A stretch of 7,014 nucleotides of DNA, taken from the NCBI GenBank assembly GCA_030668045.1, contig DAOUUR010000124.1:1-7014 (forward strand), read 5' to 3'. The notes beneath the pieces were generated by a model that saw only the letters and a program-made list of their open reading frames with translations, searched no databases and was not told the origin of the DNA. Shown piece by piece: positions 6,901-7,014 of the stretch. This DNA is from a bacterium (GTDB taxonomy: Bacteria; Zixibacteria; MSB-5A5; GN15; FEB-12). Made by a program: the position numbers and the translations under genes. Numbering within the stretch: the first letter of the stretch is position 1; every line of letters starts with the position of its first letter.

Positions 6901-7014
6901 CGACGTGATACTGTTCGGGGAGATCGACCGATTTGAAAATAATCCGTAGCAACGCCAACCGGACGCTACCACTGGCACCTGAACCCAAAGTACCCGAGAC
7001 GGCATACAGGCCAC
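3962..7014 (-). CDS. brxC: BREX P-loop ATPase, BrxC/PglY-like (N-terminus beyond window)
   Basis: At least 1016 codons are open from the right edge to the TAA at 3962-3964. The reading frame continues past 7014, so the true start lies outside; an in-frame TTG at 6986-6988 falls inside the P-loop and cannot be the start. Seen: a Walker A-like stretch GTLGSGAS (6971-6994), in which Ala replaces the usual Lys; a clear Walker B, LTVIVLDE, ending at 6602, followed by VQQYIG; and a sensor-1-like LLFIGTGQ near 6490-6516. Further on come a conserved-looking ARVFQGGGNE block (about 5245-5285), a segment resembling a winged helix (about 4925-5080) and a charged, coiled-coil-like helical region (about 4290-4475). 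Size, domain order and the adjoining PglX-type methyltransferase fit the BrxC/PglY family (usually about 1100-1250 residues), a cytoplasmic ATPase required for BREX defence. I infer that only some tens of residues are missing. The BREX subtype is unresolved. The family call rests on recalled similarity, not a search. Confidence 0.85.
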   Translation of the reverse strand, partial: GLYAVSGTLGSGASGSVRLALLRIIFKSVDLPEQYHVARFVMWLKNEGIYEDVKNQVEQSGNDWLYELDNFVVAEDLHKALVQVKPQLFPSPEVCTETLNNLYRNVPDISNDEMLKAIKQAIIRDGKFPLTVIVLDEVQQYIGMDSRRSMDVQEAVEACCKSFGGKLLFIGTGQTAVTGTSNLKKLEGRFTIRVELSDADVDAVIRKVILAKKSDAISPLEKDMQVNIGEISRHLSGTTIGHNQDDVRFFAQDYPILPIRRRFWENTLRVLDPTGTDSQLRNQLSMIHKAIQTNLDAALGNVIEGDYIYFDSADKLLQTRILPRKVHEKTMSWIKGHEDQELTARACGLVFLINKLADKNDEIGIKATINTVADLMVQDLSEGSSALRSKLPGLMDKCELLMKVGDEYRIQTEESAAWNDEFLSQRSQLANEAHRVEAERDDRIRHKFGSMVKKITLTQGNSKVMRDFHLVFNSQLPPDSDKKICVWLRDGWSIDENSVRADALQAENQSPTVYAFIPKRSADDLRYYLIDYKAASATLDKRGVPTGPEGIEARAAMETTRQIAEGKINELLDEAFSGTRVFQGGGNEILGNDLQEMALEAADNSLKRLYPQFLTADHIGWSKVYDKARKGAPDALKGVGDDGEPGKNPVCKAILGVIAGGKKGTDVRTHFESSPFGWSRDAVDGGLQVLLVAGLIRAQDDHGKTLDPKSLERKTIGKVMFKEESTTVTTSQRIQGRKLLQKVDLSAKQGEELTYVPQFLQKLIDLADRAGGEAPKPERQDTTGLEEIRLTAGNEQLLALYNRREELAQAIDSWLDLARRIDKRRPTWITLKRVMGYATGIQDAEVILAQVKNIEKQRQLLEEPDLISPLVTNLTQLLREELNRLDKEYQARHDGGMKRLKADTNWQQLDPEERNSLLAEQKLTLADAPKINVAGAEEIVATLEQITLSALIDRVAAMPSRFDAVMVGAAELMEPEAQFVNLPNRTIKTEQDIDVWLNDAKAEIQKALKNGPVIIH

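Noticed and set aside
6986..6988. TTG as start codon of the ATPase
   Set aside because: The same frame stays open to the window edge and the upstream codons (GLYAVSGT) complete the P-loop, so the start must lie beyond 7014.
1..7014. DISARM or a classical type I/IIG restriction-modification locus
   Set aside because: No helicase with DUF1998, PLD nuclease, HsdS or HsdR-like protein is visible, and the large DEVQQ-type P-loop ATPase directly ahead of a roughly 1170-residue adenine methyltransferase is characteristic of BREX.

Overview
The window looks like part of a bacterial phage-defence island of the BREX (bacteriophage exclusion) type. All real genes lie on the minus strand and read from right to left. 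Direct sequence reading gives three genes. (1) A large P-loop ATPase of the BrxC/PglY kind runs from beyond the right edge (7014) down to 3962, with its extreme N-terminus missing. (2) A complete 1166-residue adenine-type DNA methyltransferase of the PglX kind occupies 449-3949. (3) The first 147 codons of a second, closely related PglX-type methyltransferase occupy 1-441 and run off the left edge. Intergenic gaps are 12 nt and 7 nt, and each downstream gene has a Shine-Dalgarno-like sequence that overlaps or touches the upstream stop codon. This is one operon whose promoter lies outside the window to the right. No stretch longer than 12 nt is unassigned.

How the parts would work together (family knowledge): in BREX, PglX methylates one adenine in a short non-palindromic site to mark host DNA, and BrxC is an essential large ATPase of the defence and modification complex. 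The other expected partners (PglZ phosphatase, BrxA/BrxB/BrxF, BrxL or BrxH helicase) are not in this window. The order brxC then pglX fits several BREX subtypes, so I do not assign one.

Points that stand out: the methyltransferase gene is tandemly duplicated (420 nt of alignable overlap, about 88% DNA and 92% protein identity, mostly silent changes). The ATPase has a Walker A-like sequence with alanine where the invariant lysine should be, followed by an intact Walker B. The complete methyltransferase carries two short in-frame stretches with 7-nt periodicity, one beside a 26-nt perfect palindrome. Its central catalytic/target-recognition segment is markedly AT-rich compared with its ends.

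Organism: a bacterium of moderate GC content with locally GC-rich coding sequence, perhaps a proteobacterium or desulfobacterium. The window holds no taxonomic marker, so this is a weak guess.
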